A program made the position numbers and the translations under genes. Source: a bacterium (GTDB taxonomy: Bacteria > Omnitrophota > Gorgyraeia > Gygaellales > Profunditerraquicolaceae). From it: 32,746 bases of DNA. Shown here piece after piece: positions 32,369-32,746 of the stretch. The stretch is from positions 1 to 32,746 of the forward strand of contig SCRK01000264.1 of NCBI GenBank assembly GCA_004298075.1, read 5' to 3'. Below the pieces are notes generated by a model. That model had not been told where the DNA came from. It searched no databases and worked only from the letters and a program-made list of their open reading frames with translations. Position 1 is the first letter of the stretch. Every line of letters starts with the position of its first letter.

Positions 32369-32621
32369 TGATCCTGTATACCGGAATGTGCCTATTACGG
32401 GCAGCAGCAATGCAACCGATGACAGTGCTAATATCGGTGCCGAAGAGCTCCTCCCAGGAATCTGCGCGGCCGTTTCGTGTGTACACGTGTCCGCTGATTT
32501 CGTTAATAAGGAAGAGCCTGAGATGCCCATCTCCGTTCTTTGCAGCTGCGAAAATAGTGTGGTCCTTAGTGAACTCGACGATGTGATCGAACAGTAACTC
32601 ATTGAATTTAATAGGTGCCAT
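32340..32621 (-). CDS. Small hypothetical protein (93 aa) upstream of and overlapping the giant gene
   Basis: A complete ORF starting at ATG 32621 with a near-perfect Shine-Dalgarno (AGGAGGTG at 32633-32626) and ending at TAA 32342-32340. It begins MAPIKFNELLFDHIVEF and is soluble, with alternating short hydrophobic strands (HTIFAAAK, LRLFLINE, HVYTRNG) that suggest a small beta-rich fold. I recognise no family, signal peptide or membrane segment. Its 3' end overlaps the predicted start of the giant gene by 29 nt in another frame. The giant start has only a weak ribosome site of its own, so translational coupling is plausible. It lies directly behind the structured leader, so that element may control both genes. 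An accessory or regulatory role for the giant protein is possible from position only. Confidence 0.75.
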   Translation of the reverse strand: MAPIKFNELLFDHIVEFTKDHTIFAAAKNGDGHLRLFLINEISGHVYTRNGRADSWEELFGTDISTVIGCIAAARNRHIPVYRINGTNGERPQ

Positions 32622-32625
32622 GGTT

Positions 32626-32633
32626 CACCTCCT
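32626..32633 (-). promoter_or_regulatory. Strong ribosome binding site of the 93-aa gene
   Basis: AGGAGGTG on the minus strand, four bases before ATG 32621. It is a near-exact anti-16S match and fixes the start of the small gene. The giant gene's own start has only AGGA. Confidence 0.85.
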
Positions 32634-32640
32634 GTTATTT

Positions 32641-32705
32641 GTTGTCCCGAGAGCCACAGAGGGGTCATCGCCTGGAGGGGGCGCTCTATGACCCTCGGGA
32701 ACAAC
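32641..32705 (-). promoter_or_regulatory. Structured 5' leader RNA (bulged multi-stem hairpin) upstream of the small gene
   Basis: Read on the minus strand, an outer stem (32705-32694 with 32651-32641, 11 pairs with one bulged base) encloses a 6-bp stem GGTCAT/ATGACC (32693-32688 with 32668-32663). That in turn leads to a CGCC/GGCG stem (32683-32680 with 32672-32669) closed by a 7-nt loop. On the 3' side an 11-nt bulge (32662-32652) contains CTCT and TGG, which could pair with AGAG in the internal loop and CCA in the apical loop. The element ends about 8 nt before the Shine-Dalgarno. This looks like a cis-regulatory RNA. I cannot assign it to a known riboswitch class. It lacks the run of T expected of an intrinsic terminator. 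Confidence 0.55.
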
Positions 32706-32746
32706 AAAACCGCATTTCCTATACCTGCCACGGTAGTTAGGAAGAG
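32706..32746. other. Right-edge sequence upstream of the leader
   Basis: Forty-one bases upstream of the leader hairpin on the minus strand. It probably holds the promoter, but I see no convincing -35/-10 pair (a TATAGG lies near 32724) and no upstream coding sequence. Confidence 0.3.

Noticed and set aside
32641..32705. Leader hairpin as an intrinsic terminator or a fluoride/preQ1-type riboswitch
   Set aside because: No T-run follows on the minus strand and the bulged stem pattern lacks the consensus of the riboswitch classes I could recall.
32706..32746. Possible sigma-54 promoter (TGGCAG...ATGC) upstream of the leader
   Set aside because: The GG and GC elements are about 4 bases too far apart for a -24/-12 promoter.
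1..32746. tRNA/rRNA genes, CRISPR array, insertion sequences, att sites
   Set aside because: No cloverleaf, rRNA, regular short direct repeats, transposase motifs or terminal inverted repeats were seen; the sequence is coding almost end to end.

Overview
The window is almost entirely one protein-coding gene on the minus strand. A single reading frame opens at an ATG at 32368 and runs leftward without a stop past base 1. That is at least 10,789 codons of an incomplete giant gene; only the N-terminal part is seen. Residue n below refers to this protein, with its codon starting at 32368-3(n-1). The only other gene is a 93-residue ORF (32621-32340). It lies directly upstream, has a strong Shine-Dalgarno sequence and overlaps the start of the giant gene by 29 nt. 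A structured leader RNA (about 32641-32705) precedes it.

The organism is most likely a member of Candidatus Omnitrophota. That phylum is known for proteins of tens of thousands of residues, and the short Ser-Pro-Leu/Val junctions between modules (for example AESPLGAVV) fit what I recall of its large proteins. This is an inference, not a database match. Base composition is moderate and even, and I see no IS element, tRNA, rRNA, CRISPR array or integrase.

Layout from the N terminus (right to left):
(1) Residues 1-1220 hold a membrane anchor, a JAMM/MPN-like metalloprotease motif, a second hydrophobic segment, two GNAT-like domains and a helical region, separated by S-P-[LVI] linkers.
(2) Residues 1220-7945 are a huge core without clear linkers of that type. 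It has a polytopic membrane block, a coiled coil, a peptidoglycan-binding domain, a Pro/Lys/Gln-rich spacer and an M23 peptidase with all metal ligands. These are followed by a long Tyr-rich beta-type region with YD-like motifs, more membrane helices, a glucan-synthase-like (GT48-like) module with a triplicated element, and a UDP-sugar-pyrophosphorylase-like module.
(3) Residues 7945-10789 return to a string of small modules: a 70-residue cassette present twice, a radical SAM domain, a CPBP (CAAX-type) membrane protease, an HD-GYP-like domain, an internal lipoprotein-type signal with HEAT-like repeats, a histidine kinase with intact ATP-binding motifs, an unrecognised stretch, and a second, degenerate histidine-kinase-like unit. 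The frame is still open at the left edge.

The modules belong to different compartments: M23 and peptidoglycan binding outside, kinase, radical SAM and nucleotidyltransferase inside. The chain must therefore cross the membrane many times or be cut into pieces. Embedded proteases (JAMM-like, CPBP, M23), internal signal-like segments and repeated linkers make a self-processed polyprotein a testable idea. A plausible theme is cell-envelope work: wall cleavage plus beta-glucan-type polymer synthesis, fed by a UDP-sugar enzyme and coupled to signalling domains.
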